Assembly: GCA_019638395.1 (NCBI GenBank)
Contig: JAHBTX010000001.1
Location: 62,001 to 126,000 of the forward strand
Direction of reading: 5' to 3'
DNA length: 64,000 bases
Source: Cyclobacteriaceae bacterium
GTDB taxonomy: Bacteria > Bacteroidota > Bacteroidia > Cytophagales > Cyclobacteriaceae
Shown: positions 1-9,700 of the stretch, piece by piece
Numbering within the stretch: the stretch's first letter is position 1
Layout: every line of letters begins with the position of its first letter
Program-made: the position numbers and the translations under genes
Notes under the pieces: model-generated
What the model was told of the DNA's origin: nothing
What the model saw: the letters and a program-made list of their open reading frames with translations, nothing else
The model's database searches: none

Positions 1-162
1 AATACCTACGAACATTTGAAACTTACGCTGATCCGTCAATACGCAGAACTACCCAACCCTTCTGTGTACCTGGTATTGTCTAAGCTTAAGTTTCCGCTTG
101 ATAAAACGTTAATGCCAATTGCAAAGCGGTTGCTGGTAAAACAAATTGCAAAAGCTGCCTGA
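1..162 (+). CDS. 3' end of unidentified gene (partial)
   Basis: An open frame runs from the first base to a TGA at 160-162 and gives 53 residues ending KQIAKAA. It is rich in Lys and Leu and contains no motif I recognise. The gene is cut by the window edge, so neither its start nor its family can be judged. It converges on secG and ends just before a shared hairpin terminator, which supports it being a real coding end and not a chance frame. Confidence 0.6.
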   Translation, partial: NTYEHLKLTLIRQYAELPNPSVYLVLSKLKFPLDKTLMPIAKRLLVKQIAKAA

Positions 163-169
163 AACAAAA

Positions 170-197
170 AGTCCCCGATTTATCGGGGGCTTTGTTT
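170..197. terminator. Bidirectional intrinsic terminator
   Basis: A GC-rich hairpin (arms 170-178 and 183-191, one G-T pair, 4-nt loop) is followed by TTGTTTT on the plus strand and by a T-rich run on the minus strand. It sits between the end of the first gene and the secG stop codon and can serve both convergent units. Confidence 0.8.
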
Positions 198-532
198 TAT
201 TTGGTTGTATCGGCCGGTGCGGCCGGTTGCTCTGTCTGATTGAGGTTTACACCGCCTCCTTGCTGGCGCGCCCGCTGCAGTATTTCGCTTTCGCTGGCAG
301 CATTGGGTGTGGTAAAGTTGGTAGCCAGGGCAATCACCATAATGGCAACAGCCAAACCCCAGGTTGTGCGCTCTAAAAAATCGCCCGTCTTTTTAACACC
401 AATTAAATTGCTGGCACCTGATCCACCAAACTGGTTAGAAAGCCCGCCACCTTTAGAATTTTGAGCCAAAACCACCAGCACCATTAACACTGAGCAGAAG
501 ATGGCTAAGCCGATTAACAAGGAATAATACAT
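197..532 (-). CDS. secG: Protein translocase subunit SecG
   Basis: This 111-residue protein is the small accessory subunit of the SecYEG inner-membrane translocon. It has the family layout: a first membrane helix at about residues 1-24, the conserved Gly/Asn-rich cytoplasmic turn (NSKGGGLSNQFGGSG) at about 25-40, and a second helix at about 56-75. A Gln/Ala-rich hydrophilic tail of about 35 residues follows, which is common in Bacteroidota. The ATG lies 2 nt after the stop of the upstream TPR gene, so translation is probably coupled. It is the last gene of the minus-strand run and is followed by the hairpin at 170-197. Confidence 0.93.
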   Translation of the reverse strand: MYYSLLIGLAIFCSVLMVLVVLAQNSKGGGLSNQFGGSGASNLIGVKKTGDFLERTTWGLAVAIMVIALATNFTTPNAASESEILQRARQQGGGVNLNQTEQPAAPADTTK

Positions 533-534
533 AA

Positions 535-1404
535 CTACTTTTTCAGTTCTTCAATTCGAGCCGCAAAGTAAGCCTTTTTTTGTGGAAATTTCCAAATCAG
601 CTTTTTAAGCACTTCAACAGCTTTATCTTTCTTTCCTTGCTTTAACAGAATTTCAACCAGGGTTTCTGAAACAATGTTGTCGCCATAAGTAGCACTGGGT
701 TCGGAAAGGTCGTTTTTAGGTTGACCTTCTTTAACTATTGCCTTTGGCAGGGAAGGCTGGGTTTTGATAAACTGATCTATAATCTCAATCTGTTCCTTTT
801 GCTTTTCGCTTTCGGGCTTAATCTTCTTTTTCTGGCTTTTAATTTCATTCAACAAACCGTCATCAGGGTCGGCCGGTTTTGTTTTTTTTGATTTGAGTTC
901 GGCAGAAACCGGAATTCCCTTTTCCATGTAGCTCACCATTTTTTCAAATTGGGCTTTGCGTTGGCGCAGAATTTCTATGTCGTGCATTAATTCTTCATTT
1001 AATGCATCGCCACTTAGGTTTACGGGTATATTCAGTTCTTTTAAATCAATAGAAGTCTCATTCACCGAAACAACTTCAGGTATTTCAACGGCCGGAATTT
1101 CAACAACGGTTACAAGAGTATCAACCGCAACCTTTTCAGGTTGTGTTATAACTGTGGTAACCCGAGGTTGTTGCAGGGCTGTCATAATTGATTTAAGCAC
1201 AGCCCGATCGGTACTATAAATGGCACTTAAATGCAGGTGATGTTCTTTGTTGTTCAGGTTGTTATCCTGTGTTGCACGTGCCGCTAATCCGTGCAGTACC
1301 TGGCTATACGGGAAATTGCGTTGCAGACTAAGTACAACCTCCGCTTCTTCCGCAGTAAGTGCGGTATAGTTGGTTAAGAGTTGATGAAATCTTTCTTTTT
1401 CCAC
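535..1404 (-). CDS. Tetratricopeptide-like hypothetical protein
   Basis: This 289-residue soluble protein lies between lptE and secG, a position often held by a TPR protein in Bacteroidota (established context). The N-terminal 90 residues are helical and Leu-rich. The middle (about 90-230) is low-complexity, Lys/Glu/Pro-rich and probably disordered. The last 50 residues hold a TPR-like helix pair containing KQGKKDKAVEVLKKLIWKFP. No signal peptide is seen. The start used is GTG at 1404; no better in-frame ATG lies nearby. Its function is unknown; a role in envelope assembly is only suggested by its neighbours. Confidence 0.7.
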   Translation of the reverse strand: MEKERFHQLLTNYTALTAEEAEVVLSLQRNFPYSQVLHGLAARATQDNNLNNKEHHLHLSAIYSTDRAVLKSIMTALQQPRVTTVITQPEKVAVDTLVTVVEIPAVEIPEVVSVNETSIDLKELNIPVNLSGDALNEELMHDIEILRQRKAQFEKMVSYMEKGIPVSAELKSKKTKPADPDDGLLNEIKSQKKKIKPESEKQKEQIEIIDQFIKTQPSLPKAIVKEGQPKNDLSEPSATYGDNIVSETLVEILLKQGKKDKAVEVLKKLIWKFPQKKAYFAARIEELKK

Positions 1405-1460
1405 AATAGAATTAAGCCGGGAAGGTAAATGTAGTTGAAATTACGGCTTATTGCAACCAT

Positions 1461-1985
1461 TTACCAGTTGGCAATGGTAGCGTTGAAGATGTCGATAAAA
1501 ATCTGGTCGAAGATTTTTCGCTCCAGATTTTCCTGCACCGAACTTAAATCTTGTGTGCTGGGAAAGTCCTGATAGAAACTAAAAGTTTTGTCTTTAAAAC
1601 TGTTTTTGGGTTCCAGGGTATCAACATAGTTTACGCGCACAGCAATAGTTAGGCGTGTAAGGGCAGCCAGGTCGGCCCGATTACTTGATGCCCCTGACAC
1701 CGGAGCTACAGGTGTAACGGCATATTGGGTGAGCATTCCTTCAATTTGAAGTTCGCCATTTTCTTTCGCTACTCTTAAACTTGAGTTTTGTTGAAAATAT
1801 TCTTTCAAGCGGTTGGTAAAGGTTTGGCCCAGGTTGGCAGGGCCCAGATCAGTGTTATTAAAAAAATCTTCCACCTGTATGGTCTTGGCAGTGGTTGCTG
1901 CTCCGGTAAAAGAATAACTTATGCAACCCTGAATGGTGGGTAAGGCTAATAATATAACAAACGCGATAACCCGGTTACTCTTCAA
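1461..1985 (-). CDS. lptE: LPS-assembly lipoprotein LptE-like
   Basis: This is a lipoprotein of the Bacteroidota LptE type, predicted to partner LptD in placing lipopolysaccharide in the outer leaflet of the outer membrane. An open frame extends to 2048, but the convincing start is TTG at 1985. From there the protein opens with a Lys/Arg N-region, a hydrophobic stretch and a lipobox ending IQGC. This start overlaps the end of the upstream regulator gene by 11 nt, and AAAGAG lies about 9 nt upstream. The body has the family features: SF(T)GA near the mature N-terminus, a conserved VEDFFN segment, and an alternating beta-strand region ending in an amphipathic C-terminal helix (IFDQIFIDIFNATIANW). 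Confidence 0.82.
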   Translation of the reverse strand: MKSNRVIAFVILLALPTIQGCISYSFTGAATTAKTIQVEDFFNNTDLGPANLGQTFTNRLKEYFQQNSSLRVAKENGELQIEGMLTQYAVTPVAPVSGASSNRADLAALTRLTIAVRVNYVDTLEPKNSFKDKTFSFYQDFPSTQDLSSVQENLERKIFDQIFIDIFNATIANW

Positions 1986-3219
1986 GTTCGTACTCTTTAA
2001 TTTTGCGATACAAGGTGCGCTCCGATATACCCAAATCGCGTGCCGCATATTTGCGCTTGTTGTTGTTCTTGCGCAACGCCCGCATAATCAACTCCTTTTC
2101 TTTCTTTACGATGGAGAGCGAATCATCTTCCGCTTCGTGTGTAATATCCTGAACTTCTTCTTCGGGTTCGGTTTGCGCAGGTGCATTCAGGTAGGTAACA
2201 GGTTCCGTTGCCGGAGATATGTTTTCGTTAATACCTTCAAATAAACCGGCATGCTCTTTTACCAACTGGGCGGTTTGTGCTGGATTGCCGGCACTTTCCA
2301 AAACAATTTTTTTCAGATCGTTCATATCCTTGCGCAGGTCGAACAAAATCTTGTATAAAATTTCACGCTCTGAAATGCTGTCGGCTCCATTCTGATCTTT
2401 ATACAAAGCCGGCAAACTTGTTTCCTTTGGAATATATTGGCCTAAAACTTCGCTTGTAATTTCAGTATTATCCGATGATAAGACCGAAATCTGCTCCACC
2501 AGATTTTTTAGTTGCCGGATGTTACCTGGAAAACGATATTTTAAAAGCAAGCTTTTAGCATCTTCCGTAAGGGAAATGGGCTTTACTTTATACTTTTCGG
2601 CAAAATCGGTCGCAAATTTTCTAAATAGTAATTCAACATCTTTACCCCTTTCGCGCAAAGGCGGAACATAAATGGGTACTGTACTTAGCCGGTAATACAA
2701 ATCTTCTCGAAACTTACCTTGTTCTACCTTTACCAACAAGTTTACGTTGGTGGCCGCTACTACGCGCACATCTGTTTTTAACACCTTGGAGGAACCAACT
2801 TTAATGAATTCACCATTTTCCAGCACACGCAGTAATCGCGCTTGTGTTCCTAATGGCATTTCACCAATCTCATCTAAAAAAATGGTTCCACCATTGGTAA
2901 CTTCAAAATAACCTTTGCGGGATTCATGAGCGCCTGTAAACGATCCTTTCTCATGACCAAATAATTCTGAGTCGATGGTACCTTCGGGAATAGAACCACA
3001 ATTAATGGCTATAAATTGGCCATGCTTGCGTGCACTAAGGTGGTGGATAATTTTGGAGAAAGATTCTTTGCCGCTACCACTCTCGCCCGTAATTAATACC
3101 GACATATCGGTTGGTGCAACCTGCATGGCAACGCGCACCGCATTGTTAAGCAGAGGCGAGTTTCCAATTACGCCAAACCGCTGCTTTAAATTTTGGATAT
3201 CTGATTCTGAAATTGCCAT
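1975..3219 (-). CDS. Sigma-54-dependent transcriptional activator without receiver domain
   Basis: This is an AAA+ enhancer-binding protein that would open sigma-54 promoter complexes. A short N-terminal segment of about 15 residues replaces the usual receiver domain. The AAA+ core follows with Walker A GESGSGKE (about 45-52), the L1 loop GSFTGA (92-97) and Walker B IFLDEIGEMP. A variable linker and a C-terminal Fis-type helix-turn-helix (RKYAARDLGISERTLYRKI) complete it. The L1 loop has Ser in place of Ala in the usual GAFTGA. The ATG at 3219 is preferred over a TTG at 3231 that would overlap miaB. The gene sits 4 nt after miaB and overlaps lptE, so it is co-transcribed with envelope genes. 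Confidence 0.88.
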   Translation of the reverse strand: MAISESDIQNLKQRFGVIGNSPLLNNAVRVAMQVAPTDMSVLITGESGSGKESFSKIIHHLSARKHGQFIAINCGSIPEGTIDSELFGHEKGSFTGAHESRKGYFEVTNGGTIFLDEIGEMPLGTQARLLRVLENGEFIKVGSSKVLKTDVRVVAATNVNLLVKVEQGKFREDLYYRLSTVPIYVPPLRERGKDVELLFRKFATDFAEKYKVKPISLTEDAKSLLLKYRFPGNIRQLKNLVEQISVLSSDNTEITSEVLGQYIPKETSLPALYKDQNGADSISEREILYKILFDLRKDMNDLKKIVLESAGNPAQTAQLVKEHAGLFEGINENISPATEPVTYLNAPAQTEPEEEVQDITHEAEDDSLSIVKKEKELIMRALRKNNNKRKYAARDLGISERTLYRKIKEYELEE

Positions 3220-3223
3220 TTTA

Positions 3224-4684
3224 TTATTCAACTATTCGTCCAATCAACGTACCACCGGTACAACTCTCAATCAAAACATTGACGTATTCACCTTTGTTTT
3301 TATTTCCTGTTTTGGCAAACACGGCTACCCGGTTGGCCGATGTACGACCTTGCCAGTGCTCATCGCTTCTGCGCGAGTTACCTTCAATCAGTACTTTCTG
3401 TATGGTTCCCACATCTTGCTGATTGCGAAGCAAGGAGTGCGCCCGTTGTTTAGTTATAACTTCTTCCAGCCTTCGGGTTTTAATTTCATTCGGAATATCA
3501 TCGGCAAATTTTTTAGCTGCCGGAGTACCAGGCCGTTCCGAATAAATAAACATGTACGCATAATCGTACTTGACCAAATCCATAAGCGAAAGCGTTTCTT
3601 CATGCTCGGTTTCGGTTTCCGTACAAAATCCGGTAATCATATCGGAAGAAATGGCGCATTGCGGGCCTAAAATTTCGCGGATGCGATTCACTTTTTCCAG
3701 GTACCACTCGCGGGTGTAACCACGATTCATCAACTCCAGAATTCGGGAGTTGCCACTTTGTACCGGCAGGTGAATGTATTTGCAAATGTTTTCATAACGG
3801 GCCATTACATGCAGCACGTCATCGGTTATATCTTTAGGATGCGAGGTAGAAAACCGAATACGCAAATCGGGGTGCACCAAGGCCACCATCTCTAACAGGT
3901 TGGCAAAATTTACGATCCGATCAATGCCTTGCTTCTCCAGGCGCGCTTTGTTGTTTTCTTCCTCGCTCCATTTGTATGAATCAACATTCTGGCCCAACAA
4001 TGTTACTTCGCGGTAGCCTTTGCTGAACAAATCTTTTGCTTCGGCCACAATGGAGTGCGGATCGCGGCTGCGTTCCCGGCCACGGGTATAAGGTACCACA
4101 CAAAACGAACACATGTTATCGCATCCGCGCATAATCGAGATAAAGGCGGTAACACCGTTGGTATCCAGGCGAACGGGGGTAATATCACCATAGGTTTCTT
4201 CGCGCGATAGGAATGTGTTCACGGCTTTGTCGCCTTCATCTACCTGAGCTACCAATTTTGGTAAGTCGCGGTAAGCATCGGGGCCAGCCACCAAATCAAC
4301 AATCCTTTCTTCTTCCAATAGTTTGGTTTTTAATCGCTCGGCCATACAACCTAATACCCCCACCAGCATTTCGGGTTTCTTTTTCTTAAAAGATTGAATT
4401 TGCTGCAGGCGGTGGCGAACAGTTTGTTCGGCTTTTTCGCGAATGGAGCAGGTGTTCAGAAACACGAGGTCGGCTTGCGCCAGGTCTGAAGTTGTATCAA
4501 AACCTTCTTTTTGAAGGATTGAGGCCACAATTTCGCTATCCGAAAAGTTCATTTGGCAGCCATAACTTTCAATGTACAGTTTTCGGTTTTTACCCGTGCT
4601 GGTTTCGGCTGTTACTTTTATTGGTTCAGCTGCTGCACCTGTAGCGGGCGGCAACAAATCTATGTCTTCAATCAGATTCTTCAT
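3224..4684 (-). CDS. miaB: tRNA-2-methylthio-N6-dimethylallyladenosine synthase MiaB
   Basis: This radical SAM methylthiotransferase modifies i6A37 to ms2i6A37 in tRNAs reading UNN codons. The UPF0004 domain carries the three Cys of the auxiliary 4Fe-4S cluster (C43 in YGCQMN, C79 in LNTCS, C113 in LGCMAE). The radical SAM motif CDNMCSFC places C188, C192 and C195. A C-terminal TRAM domain covers about 420-486. The length of 486 residues is usual for Bacteroidota MiaB, which have a short N-terminal extension. It is the first gene of the minus-strand run and has a -7 promoter motif 20 nt upstream. Confidence 0.95.
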   Translation of the reverse strand: MKNLIEDIDLLPPATGAAAEPIKVTAETSTGKNRKLYIESYGCQMNFSDSEIVASILQKEGFDTTSDLAQADLVFLNTCSIREKAEQTVRHRLQQIQSFKKKKPEMLVGVLGCMAERLKTKLLEEERIVDLVAGPDAYRDLPKLVAQVDEGDKAVNTFLSREETYGDITPVRLDTNGVTAFISIMRGCDNMCSFCVVPYTRGRERSRDPHSIVAEAKDLFSKGYREVTLLGQNVDSYKWSEEENNKARLEKQGIDRIVNFANLLEMVALVHPDLRIRFSTSHPKDITDDVLHVMARYENICKYIHLPVQSGNSRILELMNRGYTREWYLEKVNRIREILGPQCAISSDMITGFCTETETEHEETLSLMDLVKYDYAYMFIYSERPGTPAAKKFADDIPNEIKTRRLEEVITKQRAHSLLRNQQDVGTIQKVLIEGNSRRSDEHWQGRTSANRVAVFAKTGNKNKGEYVNVLIESCTGGTLIGRIVE

Positions 4685-4703
4685 TTTTGACGGCTTCCAA
4701 GCG

Positions 4704-4711
4704 CAAATTTA
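4704..4711 (-). promoter_or_regulatory. Putative Bacteroidota -7 box upstream of miaB
   Basis: The minus strand reads TAAATTTG, an exact match to the Bacteroidota -7 consensus TAnnTTTG, ending 20 nt before the miaB ATG. No clear -33 TTTG at the standard distance was found. Confidence 0.4.
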
Positions 4712-4877
4712 AAACATTTTCCAGCTCAATGACATCTTGGCAGGTGGTTTAAACTGGGATTATGTAAAATTCTGGTTTAGCTACCACTGCATTAGATAAA
4801 AGGCTAATAAGAAGCTGTACTTTACTAATCCGCCTCTTCTAAACCGGTAAACACAGTAAAAACATGATGTAATAGAT

Positions 4878-4885
4878 TAGTTTTG
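4878..4885 (+). promoter_or_regulatory. Putative Bacteroidota -7 box upstream of carbonic anhydrase gene
   Basis: TAGTTTTG matches TAnnTTTG exactly and ends 17 nt before the ATG at 4903. The -33 element is not obvious. Confidence 0.35.
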
Positions 4886-4902
4886 AATTTTTATGGAAGA
4901 TT

Positions 4903-5418
4903 ATGGCAGTTATAAGAGAGGTTAGAGGTTTTGCACCGCGGTTTGGGGCTAATTGTTTTTTAGCAGAAACAGCCGTGGTAGTGGGCGAAGTTATCATGGG
5001 CGATAATTGTACTGTTTGGTTTAATGCCGTGGTGCGGGGCGATGTGCATTCCATTACCATCGGTAACAATACAAACATTCAGGATGGTGCCGTTATACAT
5101 TGCACCTACCAGAAAGCTAAAACGGTAATAGGCAGCAATGTTTCCATTGCACACAATGCCATTGTGCATGGCTGTACGGTTGAGGATAACGTACTAATAG
5201 GTATGGGAGCGATTATAATGGATGATGCTATAGTTGGTACCGGATCGGTAGTGGCAGCTGGTGCGGTGGTGTTACCCAAAACCGTTATTGAGCCGGGTAG
5301 CATTTATGCTGGTATGCCCGCCAAGAAAGTAAAAGATGTAGGCGATGAAATGAAAGCTGTGATAGAACGTACTGCCCGCAATTACCCGATGTATGCCGAG
5401 TGGTTTAAGACAAAATAA
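4903..5418 (+). CDS. Gamma-carbonic anhydrase family protein
   Basis: This 171-residue protein has the left-handed beta-helix made of hexapeptide repeats seen in gamma-carbonic anhydrases, which assemble as trimers with zinc or iron at subunit interfaces. The three metal-ligand histidines fit the family spacing: H66 (VIHC), H84 (IAHN) and H89 (IVHG). The C-terminal helix has the typical AGMPAKKVK start. It is of the short YrdA/PaaY type, and many such proteins have weak or unproven CO2 hydration activity, so the reaction is inferred. The next gene begins 3 nt downstream, so the two are probably co-transcribed. Confidence 0.9.
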   Translation: MAVIREVRGFAPRFGANCFLAETAVVVGEVIMGDNCTVWFNAVVRGDVHSITIGNNTNIQDGAVIHCTYQKAKTVIGSNVSIAHNAIVHGCTVEDNVLIGMGAIIMDDAIVGTGSVVAAGAVVLPKTVIEPGSIYAGMPAKKVKDVGDEMKAVIERTARNYPMYAEWFKTK

Positions 5419-5421
5419 AGA

Positions 5422-5943
5422 ATGGAAGATTCAAAAGATAAAAGTTTGATAGCGCTGATTAATCAGAAGTTGGGCAATGATTTATTTTTTATAGATGACG
5501 AGGATGAGCCTACCGATGAGTGTGTTCACTTTTATTTTCGTACGATACAAGAAGGGCAGAAGGTAATTTGCGATTGTGTGTTGTACACGCTACGGTTGCA
5601 TCATGAAAGTGAAATGCATGAAGAGGCCGAGGCTCGTGCTTCTGAAAAATTTGATCAGTATATGAATTCCAAGGAGAAAGATTTGGCCAACATGGAGGAA
5701 GAAATGGGGTTAATGATGGCCGAAATTTTATTGGAATTGGAAGAGGAAGAAGCCATAAAAGTTCAGGAACACGTGGAACTTGATTACGACAATCCCGTAG
5801 GCCTGGGTATCGATGCGGGCCTGCACGTACCGGTAATCTCGAATGAAGTAATAACAAAGTTTATTTCAGAATTTAATGCAGGAGCAATAAAATTAGATCC
5901 GGCACTCTATACCTTTCAATCCGACACAGATTTCGAAGCTTGA
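5422..5943 (+). CDS. Acidic hypothetical protein
   Basis: I do not recognise this 173-residue protein. It is strongly acidic, has no signal peptide or membrane helix, and contains a Glu/Met-rich helical stretch at about 65-115. Its position 3 nt after the gamma-carbonic anhydrase gene indicates co-transcription. The ATG at 5422 is the first available and agrees with this spacing. It could be a lineage-specific cytoplasmic protein; no function can be proposed. Confidence 0.75.
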   Translation: MEDSKDKSLIALINQKLGNDLFFIDDEDEPTDECVHFYFRTIQEGQKVICDCVLYTLRLHHESEMHEEAEARASEKFDQYMNSKEKDLANMEEEMGLMMAEILLELEEEEAIKVQEHVELDYDNPVGLGIDAGLHVPVISNEVITKFISEFNAGAIKLDPALYTFQSDTDFEA

Positions 5944-5983
5944 AAATATTGAGCCTAAACTCACTGTTTTAAGGTGCTTTGGC

Positions 5984-5991
5984 TATATTTG
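5984..5991 (+). promoter_or_regulatory. Putative Bacteroidota -7 box upstream of OmpH-like gene
   Basis: TATATTTG matches TAnnTTTG exactly, 22 nt before the ATG at 6014. Confidence 0.42.
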
Positions 5992-6013
5992 CGCCCCTAA
6001 CTAAATCGAATTC

Positions 6014-6643
6014 ATGAAAAATGTTTCTCTTGCCCTGAATGGGATATTGGTAGTGGCTGTGGCGATTTTATACTATTTACACTTCTCTTCAGGTAGTAAA
6101 TCTAGCGCGGCTGTTTCTGAATCTGCTACGCCAACCGATATTAAAATTGCTTTTATTAATTCTGATACGGTTCTTAAGCATTACGATTTTTTTAAAGCTA
6201 CAGTAGAGAAATTAGAAGCCAAAGGCAAAAAGCTTGATCAGGACTTGCAAAGCCGTGCTCAAAGTTTGCAAAATGATATAGCCGCTTACCAACGTAACTA
6301 TGGAAGCATGACAATTGGGCAAGCCAAGGCTGTTGAAGAAGATTTGGGTAAGAAGCGTCAGAACCTGGATATGTACCAGCGCAGCCTGGAGCAGGAGTTA
6401 ATGGAAGAACAAGCCAAAGTAAATGAAGACTTGTACCTGAAAGTGACAAACTATTTAAAAGGGTATGCTCAGGATAAACAATTACAGGTAGTACTGAAGT
6501 ATAACACCAGCAGCGATTTGTTGTATGGAGGTTCAGCCATTGACATAACTCAAGATGTAATTCAAGGATTAAATGCCCAATATAAGCAAGAACTGGCCAC
6601 GCCACAAGCAAAATCAGATACTACCAAAGCTAAAAAGAAATAA
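6014..6643 (+). CDS. OmpH/Skp family periplasmic chaperone-like protein
   Basis: This 209-residue protein has an N-terminal membrane segment (about 5-25) followed by a Ser/Ala-rich linker. Then comes the OmpH fold: a beta-strand IAFINSDTVL, a long coiled-coil region (about 60-150, alternating Lys/Glu with Gln), and a closing strand LQVVLKYN. Skp/OmpH proteins hold unfolded outer-membrane proteins in the periplasm. No obvious signal-peptidase site is visible, so it may stay anchored to the inner membrane. A -7 box lies upstream and a hairpin terminator downstream, so it appears to be a single-gene unit. Confidence 0.85.
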   Translation: MKNVSLALNGILVVAVAILYYLHFSSGSKSSAAVSESATPTDIKIAFINSDTVLKHYDFFKATVEKLEAKGKKLDQDLQSRAQSLQNDIAAYQRNYGSMTIGQAKAVEEDLGKKRQNLDMYQRSLEQELMEEQAKVNEDLYLKVTNYLKGYAQDKQLQVVLKYNTSSDLLYGGSAIDITQDVIQGLNAQYKQELATPQAKSDTTKAKKK

Positions 6644-6668
6644 GTAGCTGTACAGCGCCACAAGTGAA

Positions 6669-6702
6669 GCCACGAAGTATAAAGACTTTCGTGGCTTTTT
6701 TG
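6669..6702 (+). terminator. Intrinsic terminator after OmpH-like gene
   Basis: Arms GCCACGAA (6669-6676) and TTCGTGGC (6688-6695) form an 8-bp stem with an 11-nt loop, followed directly by TTTTTTG. It lies 26 nt after the OmpH-like stop codon. Confidence 0.85.
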
Positions 6703-6733
6703 TGTTGTCTTGTTTTAGTTTTAATTTCAAATC

Positions 6734-9700
6734 GTGAAAAGAAATGCGTTGGCTTTTTTGGGTGTAAAACCCGAAGAACAAGGTCAGGTTTGGCTGATGC
6801 TGGCCACCGGTTTCTTCATGGGTATATTTATCGCCACCTATCAGGTAACTGCTGAATCGCTCTTTCTCAATAAGTTGAGCGATAAGTTAGACCAGGCTTT
6901 TCTGGTTTCGGGTGTTTTAGGTATAATTTCCACCATCGTTTTTACCTTTTTTCAAAACAGGTTAAAGTTTGTAACGCTTACCATCAGCAGTATTGCATTA
7001 ATTATTCTTGCAACACTGTCTATTTATTATTTCTATCATTTTACAGATGAGGGAGTTCAAAATATTACCCTCTTTGTTATGTATTGCCTGGTGGGGCCTA
7101 TAACTGCAATTCTCCTATTGTGCTATTGGGGTATCTTCGGCCGGCTGTTCAACTTTAAACAATCAAAGCGAATTATTGGTTGGATTGACACCGGCCAGTT
7201 AATAGCAATTATTTTAGCCAACTTTTTAATTCCGGCAACAGCTGCATTTTTCCCTGATACTTCCAATTACCTGATTGTTTGTAACATTAGTATTGCCGGG
7301 TCGCTTATTTGCCTTATCCTTATAGCAACCAACTATACCCTGGCGCGCATTAATACCGATGCAACCGTGCGGGCCGAAACCAGATTTAGTAAGATTTTGG
7401 GTAACCGATACATCCGCTTGCTCTCTATTTTTCTTATCGTATCGATGGTTACATTAAGCTTTAACCAGTTCACGTTTCAAACACTTTTAAACAAGCAATA
7501 TCCAGATCAACGCGACCTTACCGATTTTCTGGCTTACTTCAATGGAGCGATCTACGCATTAAGCTTGCTGATGCAACTGTTTGTAAACGACAGAATTTTA
7601 GGTACATATGGTATCAGAATTTCATTGTTTGTGTTACCCGTAGTGGTGGCGTTGCTTTCAATAGGATCAATCTTAGCCGGCATATTTTTGGGGTATGATT
7701 CTGCATTAAGCCCCCAGACATATATATACTTCTTTCTGTTTGTGGCTGTTACCAGGTTGTTCAATTCCATGATTAAAGATTCGCTGGAAAGCCCGATCTA
7801 TAAACTACTTTTTATACCCCTGGATAACCGGTTTCGGTTCAGCATTCAGGCAAAGGTTGAAGGTGTGGTTAACGAGTCTGGCCGCTTTCTGGCCGGGTTG
7901 TTTATCTTTCTCTTTACCCTCGTACCCTTCTTTAAAATTATTTGGATACCCATAGTTGTACTTGGGTTAATCTTAGCTTACTATAAGGTTATTCAAAATT
8001 TGTACGCAGAGTACAAAGAAAAAATCAAATCAAAATTAGAACATGGAGGCGAAGGGCAAGAGCGCCTGGAGGTTGGTTATAAAGAAATAACCACCCGGCT
8101 TGAATCCAATCTTTTACAGGAAGATTCATCAAAAGCGGTGTTTTCTTTTAAGCTATTGGAAAAAATAGAACCTGGTAAAGTGGGTGTTTGGGTAAATGCT
8201 TTAATGAAGAATCCCAAAGACACTACCAAAGAATTTGCCCAACGCAAAATGAATGAGCTGAAGGGCTTATCGGTTTCGGAAAATTATGTTATCCGGGTGG
8301 ATAAGGATAAAGCCACTTCCGATAAAAACTTACTGTCGCGCAATGAGTTGGATATGATTTTAAACAGCGGAGGTGATATTCAAAAGGCGCGGATACTTCG
8401 GCTGGCCCGATCAACCGATACAAACGATCGTCACTATTGTGCCGAACTATTGTTACACTCTCAAAATCGAGAGAATATTTCATTCTTAATTGAATTGTTA
8501 AGCGACACAAATTATAAGGTAAGAAGTGCCGCCATTAAAACAGCTATAAAGCGAAACGATAACGAAGTTATTGCTGCTTTGATCGAAAACCTGAGCCAAT
8601 CGGAATATGCCAATGAAGCCATGAAGGCATTAATTCTGATTGGTGAAGCGGCTCTTCCTTTATTAGATAATGCTTTTTACAGACCCGGCCAAGTGTCAAC
8701 CGTTATGTTGAAATTGGTTCAGATAATAGGAGTAATTGGCGGCAACCGGGCTAAAGAAATGCTGTGGAACAAAATAGACTACCCGGATAAGGTGGTGGTT
8801 TCGCAGGTTTTGCTAGCACTTGGCGAATCGGGTTTTAAGGCAGGTATGTCGCAGATTAGCCGTATTAAATACGCCATTGAATCGGATATTGGTGCGATAG
8901 CGTGGAACCTGGGGGCATTAACCGAGATAGGCGATAGTGAACATACCCGTGTGGTGCGCAGGGCTTTGCATCGCGAAATTCAAAACGACATAGAACATAT
9001 TTATATGTTATTGGCTATGCTGTACGATACCCGCTCTATCCAGTTGGTAAAAGAAAATATTGATTCCGGAACAGCCGAAGGAATAACCTATGCGGTAGAA
9101 TTATTAGATGTATTTCTTTCCGAACAACTTAAAATGCGGGTAATACCGGTGTTGGATGATTTAAGTGTTTCAGAAAAAATAAAGCGCCTCGAAATTTTTT
9201 ATCCACGCGTTTCATTAGATGAGAAACTCGTTTTAAAATTTCTGATTAACCGCGATTTTACACAAAGCAACCGATGGACAAAAGCTGCTGTGTTGCACCA
9301 GATAGGTGAACAACGCATTGCCGATTTTAACCTTGACTTGATAGCCCAATTATTCAATCCGGATTTACTAATCAGGGAAACTGCTGCCTGGGCATTACAC
9401 CAAATAAGCCCCGAACTTTACACCACGCATGTTAGCCGACTGGGTAGCGAAGTTAAGCGTATGTTGGATAAAACGGTACTTGCAACGGATGTGAGCCCCA
9501 TGTTGTTTGATAAGATTCTATTCTTTCAACAAACTGAGTTATTCGAGGATGTACCCGGCATCCTATTATCATACCTGGCTGATGTAACCAAAACTGTAAT
9601 TTTTCAACCGGGAAAAACCTTGTTGGTTGATGAATCGAACACAACCGATTTTTTTATTGTGTATCAAGGCGAAGTTGATTACTACGATCGTGCTAATAAA

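Noticed and set aside
3600-4191. Open frames antisense to or in other frames of miaB
   Set aside because: They overlap a fully conserved gene and show no recognisable protein pattern.
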